Assembly: GCF_002072215.1 (NCBI RefSeq)
Contig: NZ_JXMW01000004.1
Coordinates: 47,834 to 111,833, forward strand
Length of the DNA: 64,000 nucleotides
Direction of reading: 5' to 3'
Source of the DNA: Methanobrevibacter arboriphilus JCM 13429 = DSM 1125
GTDB lineage: Archaea; Methanobacteriota; Methanobacteria; Methanobacteriales; Methanobacteriaceae
A model generated the notes under the pieces. It saw nothing but the letters and a program-made list of their open reading frames with translations, made no database searches and was not told the DNA's origin. Each line of letters starts with the position of its first letter. The first letter of the stretch is position 1. The translations under genes were made by a program, and so were the position numbers. Below are positions 9,737-19,279 of this stretch, piece by piece.

Positions 9737-10269
9737 AGAAACTCCTCCTATTGTTATAATTACATTAAATTAATATAATTATTATTAAATATGATTATTA
9801 TTAACAAAATATTTAAATATTATTATATTTATTTAAAATATTATATTTATAAATATTATTCAATAGTTTAAATATCATTTAATGGAGTAAATATTACTTA
9901 ATAGCTTAAATAATTAATAAATAAAATATTAATTAATATAAAATGATTATTATAATAATAAATAATCATGAAAATAAGATTAAAAATAATAGTTAGAGCA
10001 ATGCAAAAAGAATAAACTATCAAAAGTAGTATTAAATTTATTAAAAATAGTATTAAATAAAACAGTATTAAATAAAATAATATTAAGCTTATTAAAAATA
10101 GCGTTAAATAAAACAGTATTAAATAAAATATTATTAAATAAAAAAAATAGTTGTATAATTTATAAAAAATAGTTGTATGATCTATAAAAAAATAATTATA
10201 TAATATTATATAAAATATAAATAAAAAATAAAAGAATATACTAGCAGAATATGCTAATAACTAAACAAC
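9737..10269. other. Intergenic region with degenerate repeats
   Basis: Very AT-rich. Between about 10020 and 10200 short phrases recur (AATAGTATTAAAT, AAAACAGTATTAAATAAAATA, ATAGTTGTATAATNTATAAAAAA), indicating local tandem duplication. No gene or RNA is recognised. Confidence 0.5.
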
Positions 10270-10467
10270 TTACATTTCAGCTTGTTGTTGTCTAACTAAC
10301 CTAGTAACATATCCAGCTATTTTATTTCTTAAGTGTTTTGTACTTACTGTGGATTTTTCAGCTACTAATTTTTTATTTTCATCGAAATCTGTAGTAAAAA
10401 CACCTTGATGAATTTCAATAAGTTCTTTTGAAGTTCTTTTAACAAATGAAGTTCTAATATTTCCCAT
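10270..10467 (-). CDS. rps17e: 30S ribosomal protein S17e
   Basis: A 65-residue small-subunit ribosomal protein found in archaea and eukaryotes. The start [10 protein letters not shown], the [10 protein letters not shown] core and the [11 protein letters not shown] segment are characteristic of archaeal S17e. The length is normal. AGGAGG lies just upstream of the ATG. It is the last gene of an aroK-aroQ-rps17e minus-strand cluster, 11 bases after aroQ, so the three are probably co-transcribed. Confidence 0.95.
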   Translation of the reverse strand: MGNIRTSFVKRTSKELIEIHQGVFTTDFDENKKLVAEKSTVSTKHLRNKIAGYVTRLVRQQQAEM

Positions 10468-10478
10468 AATATTTCCTC

Positions 10479-10820
10479 CTATAAATTTTTATCAATAATC
10501 TTTTTTTGTTCAGATTTACTTAAACTTGTTAATATATTCACAATTTCAATAATAGAATTTCTAATATTTTCATTTAAATCCTTATCATTAGCTATCTTTA
10601 TTATTTTTTCATAGATAAGCTTTTCCCTTGATTCATCATAAATATCCATATCTAAAGCTATTTTAGCCATGACGATATCTTTAGCTAATGAAGTTCTCTT
10701 TTGAATTAAATCTATCAATTCACTATCAATCTGGTCAATTTCTCTTCTGGAATCTTCAAGAATCTTTTTTGAATTTTCTAGATCCTTAAATCTTTCTTTA
10801 TTCAATGATTGATGTTCCAA
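10479..10820 (-). CDS. aroQ: Chorismate mutase, AroQ type
   Basis: A 113-residue all-helical chorismate mutase converting chorismate to prephenate for Phe and Tyr synthesis. The motif [25 protein letters not shown], then K, and a C-terminal helix fit the AroQ family. The start is a TTG at 10818-10820 with GAGGT eight bases upstream, and it overlaps the end of aroK by 23 bases, which suggests translational coupling. A second in-frame TTG five codons later is an alternative start. Pairing with a GHMP-type shikimate kinase is usual in Methanobacteriales. Confidence 0.88.
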   Translation of the reverse strand: MEHQSLNKERFKDLENSKKILEDSRREIDQIDSELIDLIQKRTSLAKDIVMAKIALDMDIYDESREKLIYEKIIKIANDKDLNENIRNSIIEIVNILTSLSKSEQKKIIDKNL

Positions 10821-11706
10821 GATTATCTACCTCAGTTTCAATAATTCTTCCAGAATCAGTATAAGAATTCCAAATATCCTTAACATTATCTTTAGATTCA
10901 TTATCTACAATAGCTACATAAGCAGAACCAGTTCCTGAAAGTCCAGAAGCAATAGCTCCTGCACTTAAAGCATCAATAGCTATTTTAGTATCAAAATCTA
11001 AAGCATTAGAATATAATATTCCATTTAAGTTTAAAGCAGTATAATATTCTTTTTGACTAGCTTTTTCAAATGCCATTTCAACTAAAGGAGCTAAAAGCTT
11101 CATCCTTTTAACATCAGAATTTGCAGTCATTGAATCTATGTTTGGCATGTATATTAATAGTTTGTGGTTATCCATTTTTTCTTTTATTATAATTTCACGA
11201 TTTATATTATCTGTAACTGTGACTCCCCCGAAATAAGAAGCAGTAGCATCATCAAATGCTCCAGTGATTGTAACACCTGCTTCTAAAGAAGAATCAATAG
11301 CTAGATTAACAATTTCTAAATCATTCATTGGTTTTTTATCAAATTCAGCCACGATTAATTCAGAAGTAGCTAAAGTAACTGCATTTGAAAGTGCACTACT
11401 GCTTGAAAGACCTGATGCAGGAGGCAAATTAGATTTTGTTGAAATTTCAATACCAATGCTATCTTCAACACTCCCTAAATCTTCTTTGTTATCTTCAAAG
11501 TTGATTTGATAATGATTAAAGACATTTTTTGCACAAAGTTCCATAAGACTAGTATCAATATCTAAATCAGGAGAGCATTTAATCCCAGAATTTGTAGATT
11601 TAACTTCAACTACAATATCTAAGTTAATACCAAATGCAGAACCTGAACCAGTAGCTATAGCATTTACAATAGTAGCAGAACCTGGAGATCGAACAATTTT
11701 TTTCAT
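10798..11706 (-). CDS. aroK: Shikimate kinase, archaeal GHMP type
   Basis: Archaeal shikimate kinase of the GHMP kinase superfamily, phosphorylating shikimate in aromatic amino acid synthesis. The glycine/serine-rich ATP loop is PPASGLSSSSALSNA, and the C-terminal GHMP motif GLSGTGSAYVAI is present. The start chosen is the ATG at 11704-11706 (MKKIVRSPGSAT, about 302 residues), preceded by GGTG; a longer frame reaching 11733 adds residues without a good ribosome binding site. It is the first gene of the aroK-aroQ-rps17e cluster. Confidence 0.92.
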   Translation of the reverse strand: MKKIVRSPGSATIVNAIATGSGSAFGINLDIVVEVKSTNSGIKCSPDLDIDTSLMELCAKNVFNHYQINFEDNKEDLGSVEDSIGIEISTKSNLPPASGLSSSSALSNAVTLATSELIVAEFDKKPMNDLEIVNLAIDSSLEAGVTITGAFDDATASYFGGVTVTDNINREIIIKEKMDNHKLLIYMPNIDSMTANSDVKRMKLLAPLVEMAFEKASQKEYYTALNLNGILYSNALDFDTKIAIDALSAGAIASGLSGTGSAYVAIVDNESKDNVKDIWNSYTDSGRIIETEVDNLGTSIIE

Positions 11707-12114
11707 TAAAACACCAAAAAAGACAGAATACAAATGATTAAGTATATCATTAAATATTTATTAAAATTAATAATTTATAAATTAGTATTTTACTAGCCAA
11801 TAATCAACTAATTAATAATTTACTGCTTAATTATAATTAATATTTAATAATATATAAACATGATTAATATATAAAAAAATTAGAAAAACATGGAAAGATA
11901 AAAAATTGAAACTTTAAACTAATAAAAAAAGCTATTTTTCAACAAAATTTATATAATTAAAGAAATATAGCTATATAGACAAATTATAATATTATCCTAT
12001 AAATATAATATTATTATATAAATATACTATTATTATCTAAATATACTATTATTATCTAAATATTTATAAATCTAAATATTTATAAAAATTTATAAAGATT
12101 AAATATGTGATAAA
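11707..12114. other. Divergent intergenic region with short repeats
   Basis: Separates aroK from sppA, so it should hold both promoters. Near sppA a 19-base unit (TAAATATACTATTATTATC) occurs twice in tandem at about 12022-12060, followed by two related AAATATTTATAAA phrases. No gene is seen. Confidence 0.5.
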
Positions 12115-12933
12115 ATGGAAAAAAAGACAAAATATTTCACATTAGGAATATTAGGCGGATTTGGTATAATAGCTATAGTAATAGCTATTTTAATGTTTAT
12201 TCCATTAATTGCAATGGTCACTGGCCCTAGTACAGTGGCTGTTATACCTGTAGTTGGTGAAATTGGTTATGGTGCAAGTAGTGAGAATGTAACTATTGCT
12301 AACCCTGATGTATTTAGCCAAATGATGGATGAAGCAAATAATGACCCGAATATAGGGGCAATTGTTCTTGATATAAACAGTCCAGGAGGGAGTCCAGTAG
12401 CTGGTGAAGAGATGCTTGAAAAGGTTAACAGCTCGCAAAAACCAGTTGTAGCTAGAATAAGTGATACTGGTGCTTCAGCAGCTTATATGGTAGCTAGTGG
12501 TGCTGATGAAATTGTTGCTAGTCCTTCTTCATGGGTTGGAAGCATAGGAGTTATTTTAACATTGAGTGACTTATCTGAATATTATAAAAAACAAGGTGTA
12601 GATATTTATTCTATTACTGGTGGAAAATATAAGGATATGGGAGCAGACTATAGAAATTTAACTACTGATGAGAAAAACATGCTTCAAACTATGGTTGATG
12701 AACAATATAATTCTTTTATAAATATTGTAGCAAAAAATAGAAACTTAACTGTAGATTATGTTAAAAAAATAGCTGAAGGAAAACCTTATACGGGCCAACA
12801 AGCATTAAATATTAGTTTAATAGATCGTTTAGGTGGAAAAGACTATGCTATTGAATTAGCTGCAAACAAATCAAATATGAGTTACTATAATGTTTTAGAT
12901 TATGGTACAGGACTTGGATTTTTTGGTATTTAA
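12115..12933 (+). CDS. sppA: Signal peptide peptidase SppA (S49 family)
   Basis: A membrane serine protease that degrades cleaved signal peptides. A basic N-terminus is followed by one membrane helix (residues about 8-35), with the catalytic domain outside. The S49 signature is clear: DINSPGGSP, the nucleophile Ser121 in TGASAAYM, and the general-base lysine in GGKYKDMG (about 171-173), giving a Ser-Lys dyad. The 272-residue length matches single-domain archaeal SppA. It is one of few plus-strand genes in this half of the window, and the many secreted proteins encoded nearby give it obvious substrates. Confidence 0.92.
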   Translation: MEKKTKYFTLGILGGFGIIAIVIAILMFIPLIAMVTGPSTVAVIPVVGEIGYGASSENVTIANPDVFSQMMDEANNDPNIGAIVLDINSPGGSPVAGEEMLEKVNSSQKPVVARISDTGASAAYMVASGADEIVASPSSWVGSIGVILTLSDLSEYYKKQGVDIYSITGGKYKDMGADYRNLTTDEKNMLQTMVDEQYNSFINIVAKNRNLTVDYVKKIAEGKPYTGQQALNISLIDRLGGKDYAIELAANKSNMSYYNVLDYGTGLGFFGI

Positions 12934-12951
12934 AAAACAAAAATAATGAAA

Positions 12952-13157
12952 TTATGGCCCATAAGCAGTCCATCTTCTGCTTTGAATTTCATCAGCAAGT
13001 TCATGATTATCTTTAATGAATTTAAATAGCTTTTCTTTAGCTAATTTTTTTCCTTAGCTAATTTTTCATCATCTTCATTTTCAGATAAAGCATAATCAAC
13101 AACTAATCTAGGATATTCTTTTTCTTTTTCATTTTTAGAATATGAAATATAAACCAC
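12952..13157 (-). pseudogene. Small frameshifted coding remnant
   Basis: The reverse strand reads VVYISYSKNEKEKEYPRLVV and on to a Lys/Glu segment, then stops. In another frame it continues KLFKFIKDNHELADEIQ to RRWTAYGP and a stop. The break lies in a duplicated AAATTAGCTAARGAAAA motif with an A-run, so a slippage frameshift would explain it. Composition is coding-like and the end is clean, but there is no ribosome binding site at the GTG start. Family unknown. It lies tail-to-tail with sppA. Confidence 0.4.
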
Positions 13158-13275
13158 TTAATTATTATTATATTTAAGTTTAAAAAGGAATTTTAAAAAA
13201 TTCCACCCATTATTATTAAATGAATTTAAAAGAATTTAATCCTCAAAAATAAGGTTGATTTATATAAAAAAATTA

Positions 13276-13932
13276 TTATTTTTCAGACCAGCCATGTTTC
13301 CCAATCATTGGAACAAAAACAACTTCTCCTAGAGATTTTTCTCTAAATTCATTTTCAGATTCCTTAACTATACATATAAGGTCTTGAAAACCTAACTTAT
13401 CACCAACAGGAATTATTAACCTTCCTCCAACTTTAAGTTGTTTTTTTAGAGATTCTGGAATATATGGGCTTCCTGCAGTTCCGTAGATTCTATCATAAGG
13501 TGCTCCTTTATCATAACCTAAAGTTCCATCACCTATGAGTACATCAACAGTTTCCCCATAACCAGTTTTTTTAAGATTCTCAAGAGCTTTATTAGCAAGA
13601 GATTCTATACGTTCTACACTATATACCTGTCCTTTTTTATTCATAGCTTCAGAAATAACCGCAGCATTATATCCAAATCCAGTTCCAATTTCTAAAACAT
13701 TCATTCCTTCTTCAAGTTCTAATTTTTCACAAATAACTGCAACCATGTGGGGTGCTGAAATTGTTTGTCCTTCTTCTAATGGTAATGGTCTATCTAAATA
13801 AGCATAAGGCTTCAACTCATTAGGAATAAATTTTTCTCTGTCAACTGTTTCCATAGCTTTTCTAACTTTCTCTGTTTTTATATAACCAAATTTTAAAAGA
13901 TTTTCAATAAGTGCTTTTTTATCATTTAACAT
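13276..13932 (-). CDS. pcm: Protein-L-isoaspartate O-methyltransferase
   Basis: Repairs isoaspartyl residues in aged proteins by methylation from S-adenosylmethionine. The SAM motif VLEIGTGFGYNAAV, the YSVER motif II and the C-terminal GGRLIIPVG are all present. The start is set at the ATG at 13930-13932 (MLNDKKALIEN, 218 residues), nine bases after AAGGA. The longer frame reaching 13983 adds a non-conserved leader. The length fits the archaeal family. It is monocistronic as far as can be seen. Confidence 0.93.
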   Translation of the reverse strand: MLNDKKALIENLLKFGYIKTEKVRKAMETVDREKFIPNELKPYAYLDRPLPLEEGQTISAPHMVAVICEKLELEEGMNVLEIGTGFGYNAAVISEAMNKKGQVYSVERIESLANKALENLKKTGYGETVDVLIGDGTLGYDKGAPYDRIYGTAGSPYIPESLKKQLKVGGRLIIPVGDKLGFQDLICIVKESENEFREKSLGEVVFVPMIGKHGWSEK

Positions 13933-14225
13933 TGTTTCATATCCTTTTATAATATGTATAATGTATAACCTTAAACCTATCACCTTTACTAATAATTTAA
14001 GTTGAAAATACTATAAAAAACTAACTCATAAAAAAAAAATTAATATATACCATATACTGAACCATATTATTAAAGATCACATTATATAAATTTTTCAGCT
14101 ACTGAAAAACTGAATAACTAAAGTTCACACTTGAAAAAGTTATTCTTGTAATTACAAGGCTAATAATTACAACTAAAAAGTTTAATAAAAAAAGATAATA
14201 AAAAATAGTTTATTCATCAAAAAAA

Positions 14226-15161
14226 CTATTGTGTAGTAAGTGTAATACAAGAATCTGCAGGTAAACTATCAGTTTTTAATTTTATAAAGTTAAAAAATAC
14301 CGAATTTAAATTAATCAACTCAATATCTAAATTAGATACATCATAATCATCAGCAAATACATTAGTAGAACTACTAAAAGTATCATAATTAGAAACCAAT
14401 ACATTAGCAGTACTGTTATAAACTGGTAAAAACTTATTTAAATAATCACTAGCTGCAACATTAACAGTTACATAGTTAGGTAATCTACCATTAGTACCCA
14501 AAAAATCAAGTACTAAACTAAACATATAAACTGCAGTTTGATATTGCATGTTACCATAAGCAGTACTAACATAATTAGGAGCTCTACCATTTGTAACCAT
14601 AAAATCTGCAATATTCATAGCATAATTAATATATTCAGAACTTGTAATTTGTCTATTAAAAGAAACACCTGAAGGACTTGTTGGATTTCCATGTCCTATT
14701 TCAACAACATGATAATCAAAACTACCCCCTCCAAAAATATAACGACAGATGAATTGAACTGAATTAGATAAAAAATCAGGCATACTTAACCAATATTCAT
14801 TATTTTGATCATGAACATATACATAATTAGGTAAACGGCCATTTGCATTAACAAAATTTTTTACATTTGTAGCAGCATTTAAAAAAGCTTGATAGCCAAT
14901 AGGACCTGCAGTGCTAACACTACTTGTCATAGCTGATTTTTCAACATTTTTTTCAGCATTAGACACATTAGAAACAGCATTAGAAGTATCATTTTGGATT
15001 TGTTGTTCTTCTTCAACTATTTTAACTTCCTCTTTTACATCATCACTAGCAATATCATTAGTTTCATCAGAATCATTTATTTCATTTGCAGAAATTGGTG
15101 ATATACTGACTAAACTAATGATAAATACTGCAAGTAACAATATTTTCATTTTAAATTTCAT
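14226..15161 (-). CDS. Secreted pseudomurein-binding-repeat protein without catalytic domain
   Basis: A 311-residue secreted protein. A signal peptide (about 1-25, ending ISPISANE) is followed by an acidic Asp/Glu/Asn-rich linker. Pseudomurein-binding repeats follow at about residues 95-140 and 175-260, recognisable by NGRLPNYV, NGRAPNYVST and YGNMQYQTAVYM. The C-terminal 70 residues are not recognised, and no transglutaminase or other catalytic domain is present. GAGGT lies ahead of the ATG. It probably binds the pseudomurein wall as a structural or anchoring protein. Its paralogue at 30453-31175 shares the leader (FKMKI, SISPI, an acidic linker). A decayed endopeptidase-like gene lies directly upstream. 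Confidence 0.88.
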   Translation of the reverse strand: MKFKMKILLLAVFIISLVSISPISANEINDSDETNDIASDDVKEEVKIVEEEQQIQNDTSNAVSNVSNAEKNVEKSAMTSSVSTAGPIGYQAFLNAATNVKNFVNANGRLPNYVYVHDQNNEYWLSMPDFLSNSVQFICRYIFGGGSFDYHVVEIGHGNPTSPSGVSFNRQITSSEYINYAMNIADFMVTNGRAPNYVSTAYGNMQYQTAVYMFSLVLDFLGTNGRLPNYVTVNVAASDYLNKFLPVYNSTANVLVSNYDTFSSSTNVFADDYDVSNLDIELINLNSVFFNFIKLKTDSLPADSCITLTTQ

Positions 15162-15230
15162 ATTATTTACCTCAAATAAATTAAATAGTTATTATTAAAT
15201 TTTTTTTATATAATACTAAATTAATCAAAA

Positions 15231-15390
15231 ATAAAAAAAATATAATAACTTATGCAAAATAATATATTAATCATAACATATAAAAATGCCGATTACTACA
15301 AAAATAATAAATAAAAAAAATATAATAACTTATGCAAAATAATATATTAATCATAACATATAAAAATGCCGATTACTACAAAAATAATAA
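15231..15390. repeat. Perfect 80-bp tandem duplication
   Basis: The segment 15231-15310 is repeated at 15311-15390 without a visible mismatch. It lies between a PMB gene and a pseudogene. The lack of divergence implies a recent duplication, or an assembly feature. Confidence 0.9.
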
Positions 15391-15970
15391 ATATTCATTC
15401 AACAATCCAGCCAGGATTAACACTTACAATAGTATTACTACACCAATGTTCTCCAAACTCATATATTCGACTATTCCAATATACAATGGCCGCTAAATCG
15501 ATTACTGTTGTTTTAATGAATTCTTTACCAGTTAATATTATTTTAAGATAAATAATATTAGTACATTGCCATTGGACATAATCTGCTTTATAACCATCAT
15601 GATAGTTATAACACGGTCAATTTGAGACTAATACACACAATTACCCATAAGGCCATTGGTAAGTGCTGATATTTCTTTTTATGTTCCAATAAACCTAGTA
15701 TTAAAGTAATATTTGTATAAGCCTTTTTTAGTCTTAGCATAACCTTAATCATTCTAAAAATTCAGTGCAATTATTAAACTTACCAATTAACTTTTGAGTA
15801 GCTATAATATACTTATTTTTCTTCCATTCATTTGTTGGTTTAATTCTGTTGCTGTTATTTTAAGTTTAACAATCCAGACATTCTCAGGATTTCATTGAAA
15901 CTAATATCACAAAAATTACTAATTTTCAACTATTGTATTCTGTCTGATATTTACTTATTTTAGATTATAA
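15391..15970 (-). pseudogene. Decayed pseudomurein endopeptidase / transglutaminase-like gene
   Basis: The reverse strand holds coding-like segments scattered over three frames with several stops. Recognisable pieces, in order, are NPENVWIVKLKITATELNQQ; KKGLYKYYFNTRFIGT leading to LTNGLMGNC (compare LGNCVDQ around the catalytic Cys of the intact gene at 56215-57798); and GYKADYVQWQCT (compare the segment after that Cys). A longer tail with GKEFIKTTVIDLAAIVYWN follows. These suggest the catalytic half of a Cys-His-Asp transglutaminase-fold protein as in pseudomurein endoisopeptidases. The upstream limit is uncertain, and 15971-16181 holds nothing else that I recognise. Confidence 0.5.
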
Positions 15971-16181
15971 ACTTATAAGAACCTCCATTAATCAAAGATA
16001 GCTATCGCTAACATGTATTCAAATCTAATAAAAAAAATAGTAATATAATATAAAAAATAAAAAAATTAAATTTTAATATTAATTAATACTTATAAATAAA
16101 AAAATAAATCACAGATGAATTATATTACAAAATTAAATAAAATTAGATTATATTAATATCCTATTAATTAATATACTTTAA

Positions 16182-18260
16182 TTAAATATCATAAGTTTCT
16201 GAAAATATTTTTATTTTTTCAGCTAATTTTGGACCTATACCTTCTACATTTTGTAGTTGTTTTAGAGAATAGGGTCTAAGATCTTCACCAAAAGTATCTA
16301 CCAATGCCCTAGCCCGTTTTCTTCCAAGACGTTTAACACCAAGAACAAGTGTAATTAAATCTTCTTTTACACCATAGTATAGTCTTGCAGAGATATAATC
16401 TAAATCCTTAGAATGATTATATTTTCCTATAGTTTCGAAAATATTTTTAAGGAATTTAACAAGTAAAGAAGCTTCATAAGCAGATCTTCTACTAGACGCA
16501 GAGTAAACATTATAAGCATTTTCAATCTCATACTCATTTCTCTCATCAATCCATTCAATTAAAGCAACAGTTGTGGCTTCAGGATTACCAATATTTACAG
16601 CAAATAAACCTTTTTTAGCCATCATTTCTCTTACAGGTTCTTTACTTTTCCTACTTTTAAATGAAATTAATGGTAAATCTGGAGTAGATGCAAGATGATA
16701 GATAAGCTGATTTAAATCAATACTTTCAACCTGCAATGCATATTCTTTTAGTTTAACAGCTGTTTCAACCGAATAATTCGATTTAGCTATCAAATTACCA
16801 AATGGAGTTGCACTTAATCCACTTGGAGTAGCCTGTATAATTCCATTCTTAAGTAAAAACTCTAATGCAGATTCAATTTCAAACTTTAATGAATCATCAG
16901 CAAAAAGAGCCATTGAAGGATTATTGCTCATTTGATAACCATAAAAAGTCATCTTAAAAAAATCCTGAATCTCTTCAGGAGTTTTAGATAAATTTGAAGC
17001 AATTTGAGCTATAATTTGCTTATAAATTGCATCTTTGTTTTCAATTAGCTTAGAGTTAGTAGTTTCAACTTCACCATGAACATATCTTTCTTGTAAATCA
17101 TATGCTTCATCTAATGATTTAGCTATAAGGTAAGAAAATCCCACATCATCATACTGAGGTCTTCCAGCTCTTCCAGACATTTGTTCATAATCAAAAACAG
17201 GAATAGCTTGAGGACCTTGAGAAGTCCAACGAGTATAATCTCTAATAATAACAGATCTTGAAGGCAAATTAACACCATACATTAAACTAGGAGTAGCTGC
17301 AATCATTAAAAGATTACCCTCTCTAAATTCTTCTTCAATAATCTCTTTTTGTTCATTGAAAAGACCAGCATGATGAAAAACAGCACCATTTTCTGCAGAT
17401 TCTGCTAACTTTAAGCAGGTGGAAGTTGGTCTTGATCCTTTTTTCTTTGGAACATCTAAAATAGCCTCAGCTACTTTTTTAAACCTTTTTTTCTGTTCTG
17501 AAGTGACTTTCCTTTTTATTTTACCTGAAACGAAATTTGCTAAACTTTCTGTAAATAATCTAGTTGAAACAAAGCTTAAAGTCTGGGAATTATCTTCAAT
17601 TGCTTTTTCAACAATTTTTACAACAACTTCATTCTTATTACTAGTGTTAAACATTTCTGTGTTTAAAACTTCCTTATTTAAAGGTACTGGACGATAATCA
17701 TGTTCGACTATTTTAGCATCTAACCAACCTTCAATTTCTTCCATATTCTGTAATGTTGCTGATAAAGCAATAATTCTAAGGTTTGGATTGATTATTTTAG
17801 CTCTTGTAATAGCACATTCAAGGGTAGGTCCTCTAGAATATTCTCCAATCATATGAAATTCATCGAGAATTAATGTATCCACATCACGAAGCACATCCCA
17901 TGAAAAACGAGTTAATGCATCAAAAGATTCAAAAACCATTACAGATAAATCAGAAGAATTTGGATGTTTTCCTATTTTAATCCCATGATTTTCAAACTTT
18001 TTAAATTCTTTAACTTTCTCATTTTGTATTGAAATTAATGGTGCTGCATAGACAGCTTTTCCACCATTTAATATAGATTTTAATGCAGCCATAACTCCAA
18101 GAACTGTTTTTCCACTTGCAGTTGGAATAGCTATCACATAATTATCCTTAGTTTCCAAATATCCTGATTCAATCACATGTTTTTGAGCTGGATTAAATTC
18201 TTTAATATAAGGATAACAATCCTTTATGATTTCTTTAATTTCTTTAGGTAGATTTTCCAT
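16182..18260 (-). CDS. hel308: Hel308-type DNA helicase
   Basis: Superfamily 2 (Ski2-like) 3'-5' DNA helicase acting at stalled replication forks. Motifs in order: Q-like FNPAQKHVIESG, Walker A AIPTASGKT, Ia AAPL, II LILDEFH, III LSATLQN, IV SFVSTR, V ATPSLMYGVNLP and VI QMSGRAGRPQ. A winged helix and ratchet follow, and the C-terminal helix-hairpin-helix is NVEGIGPKLAEKI. The start is set at the ATG at 18258-18260 (MENLPKEIK, 692 residues); three extra codons from an upstream TTG are possible. The length is close to the family norm of about 700. moaC lies 135 bases upstream on the same strand. Confidence 0.94.
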   Translation of the reverse strand: MENLPKEIKEIIKDCYPYIKEFNPAQKHVIESGYLETKDNYVIAIPTASGKTVLGVMAALKSILNGGKAVYAAPLISIQNEKVKEFKKFENHGIKIGKHPNSSDLSVMVFESFDALTRFSWDVLRDVDTLILDEFHMIGEYSRGPTLECAITRAKIINPNLRIIALSATLQNMEEIEGWLDAKIVEHDYRPVPLNKEVLNTEMFNTSNKNEVVVKIVEKAIEDNSQTLSFVSTRLFTESLANFVSGKIKRKVTSEQKKRFKKVAEAILDVPKKKGSRPTSTCLKLAESAENGAVFHHAGLFNEQKEIIEEEFREGNLLMIAATPSLMYGVNLPSRSVIIRDYTRWTSQGPQAIPVFDYEQMSGRAGRPQYDDVGFSYLIAKSLDEAYDLQERYVHGEVETTNSKLIENKDAIYKQIIAQIASNLSKTPEEIQDFFKMTFYGYQMSNNPSMALFADDSLKFEIESALEFLLKNGIIQATPSGLSATPFGNLIAKSNYSVETAVKLKEYALQVESIDLNQLIYHLASTPDLPLISFKSRKSKEPVREMMAKKGLFAVNIGNPEATTVALIEWIDERNEYEIENAYNVYSASSRRSAYEASLLVKFLKNIFETIGKYNHSKDLDYISARLYYGVKEDLITLVLGVKRLGRKRARALVDTFGEDLRPYSLKQLQNVEGIGPKLAEKIKIFSETYDI

Positions 18261-18395
18261 AATAATCAATCAATGAATATAGTTTTAGTATAATCTTAAC
18301 TTTAGTCTAATTTAGCTTTTATCTTAATGTTAGTTTTTAACCTAATTTTAACCTTTAATCCAATATTAGTTTTTAGTCTAATATTTGTTAAAAAA

Positions 18396-18866
18396 TTAAA
18401 TTTTTTCTTTTTTAATTACACAAATATCTGTAATTGAAGTATCAGGGTATTGACCATCTGAATCCTTTTCAACAGCTTTAACCATATCCCATATAGTTAA
18501 AAGGCCTAAACTAACACCAGTAATAGCTTCCATTTCAACACCAGTTTGACCAAGAGAATTTACACTTACGGTACATATGATCTCAGTACTTTTAACTTCA
18601 AAATCCACTTCTATTCCAGTAAGATTTAAAGGATGGCAAAGAGGAATCATAGAAGAAGTATTTTTAACACCTTGTATAGCAGCTATTTGAGCAGTTGTTA
18701 AAACATTTCCTTTTTTAATCTCTTCATTTTCGATCATAGCTATTGTCTTTTCTTGAAGATTTATTTTCCCAGTAGCTATTGCTTTCCGTCTTTGATGATT
18801 TTTATCACCGACTTCAACCATATGAACTCCTTTTTCTGTTAAATGTGTGAATTCTTCCTTTGACAT
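18396..18866 (-). CDS. moaC: Cyclic pyranopterin monophosphate synthase MoaC
   Basis: Second step of molybdopterin synthesis: conversion of the MoaA product to cyclic pyranopterin monophosphate. Family signatures are RKAIATGKI, AAIQGVKNTSSMIPLCHPL and GVEMEAITGVSLGLLTIWDMVKA. The 156-residue length is normal. Formate dehydrogenase and formylmethanofuran dehydrogenase need this cofactor in methanogens. Its presence argues against Methanosphaera stadtmanae, which is reported to lack this pathway. Confidence 0.95.
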   Translation of the reverse strand: MSKEEFTHLTEKGVHMVEVGDKNHQRRKAIATGKINLQEKTIAMIENEEIKKGNVLTTAQIAAIQGVKNTSSMIPLCHPLNLTGIEVDFEVKSTEIICTVSVNSLGQTGVEMEAITGVSLGLLTIWDMVKAVEKDSDGQYPDTSITDICVIKKEKI

Positions 18867-19279
18867 TTAATCAACCTATAAAAACTTTTTAATAAAAATT
18901 TTAATAATAATTTTAATAAAAATTCTAATAACTATTTTAATAATGATTTTAATAATAATTTTAATAACAATTTTAATAATAATTTAACAATAATTTGTTA
19001 TATTATATAAAATATATTTTATAAGTATTATTTTATATTAATACTAGCTTAATATTAATACTATTTTTTTTATAAATATTACTTTATTTATTAATACTAT
19101 TATATTTATAATTATTACTTTAAATAATATCACTTTAAATTTTAATACTATTTTTTATAAATATTACTTTATTTATTAATACTATTTTATTTATATTTAT
19201 TACTCAATATATTTATACTTCTTCTAACTTTATTCTTATCTCATATATTATTCTCAAACTATTTCTTATTTGAAAAAGA
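18867..19279. other. Intergenic region with TTTTAATAAT repeats
   Basis: At 18880-18990 a 9-12 base phrase (AATTTTAATAATRAT) recurs about nine times. Further on, TACTATTTT-TTATAAATATTACTTTA phrases recur around 19030-19180. No gene is seen. Confidence 0.55.

Noticed and set aside
15366..15551. 61-codon plus-strand frame
   Set aside because: It starts inside the 80-bp duplication and is antisense to the decayed transglutaminase-like gene.
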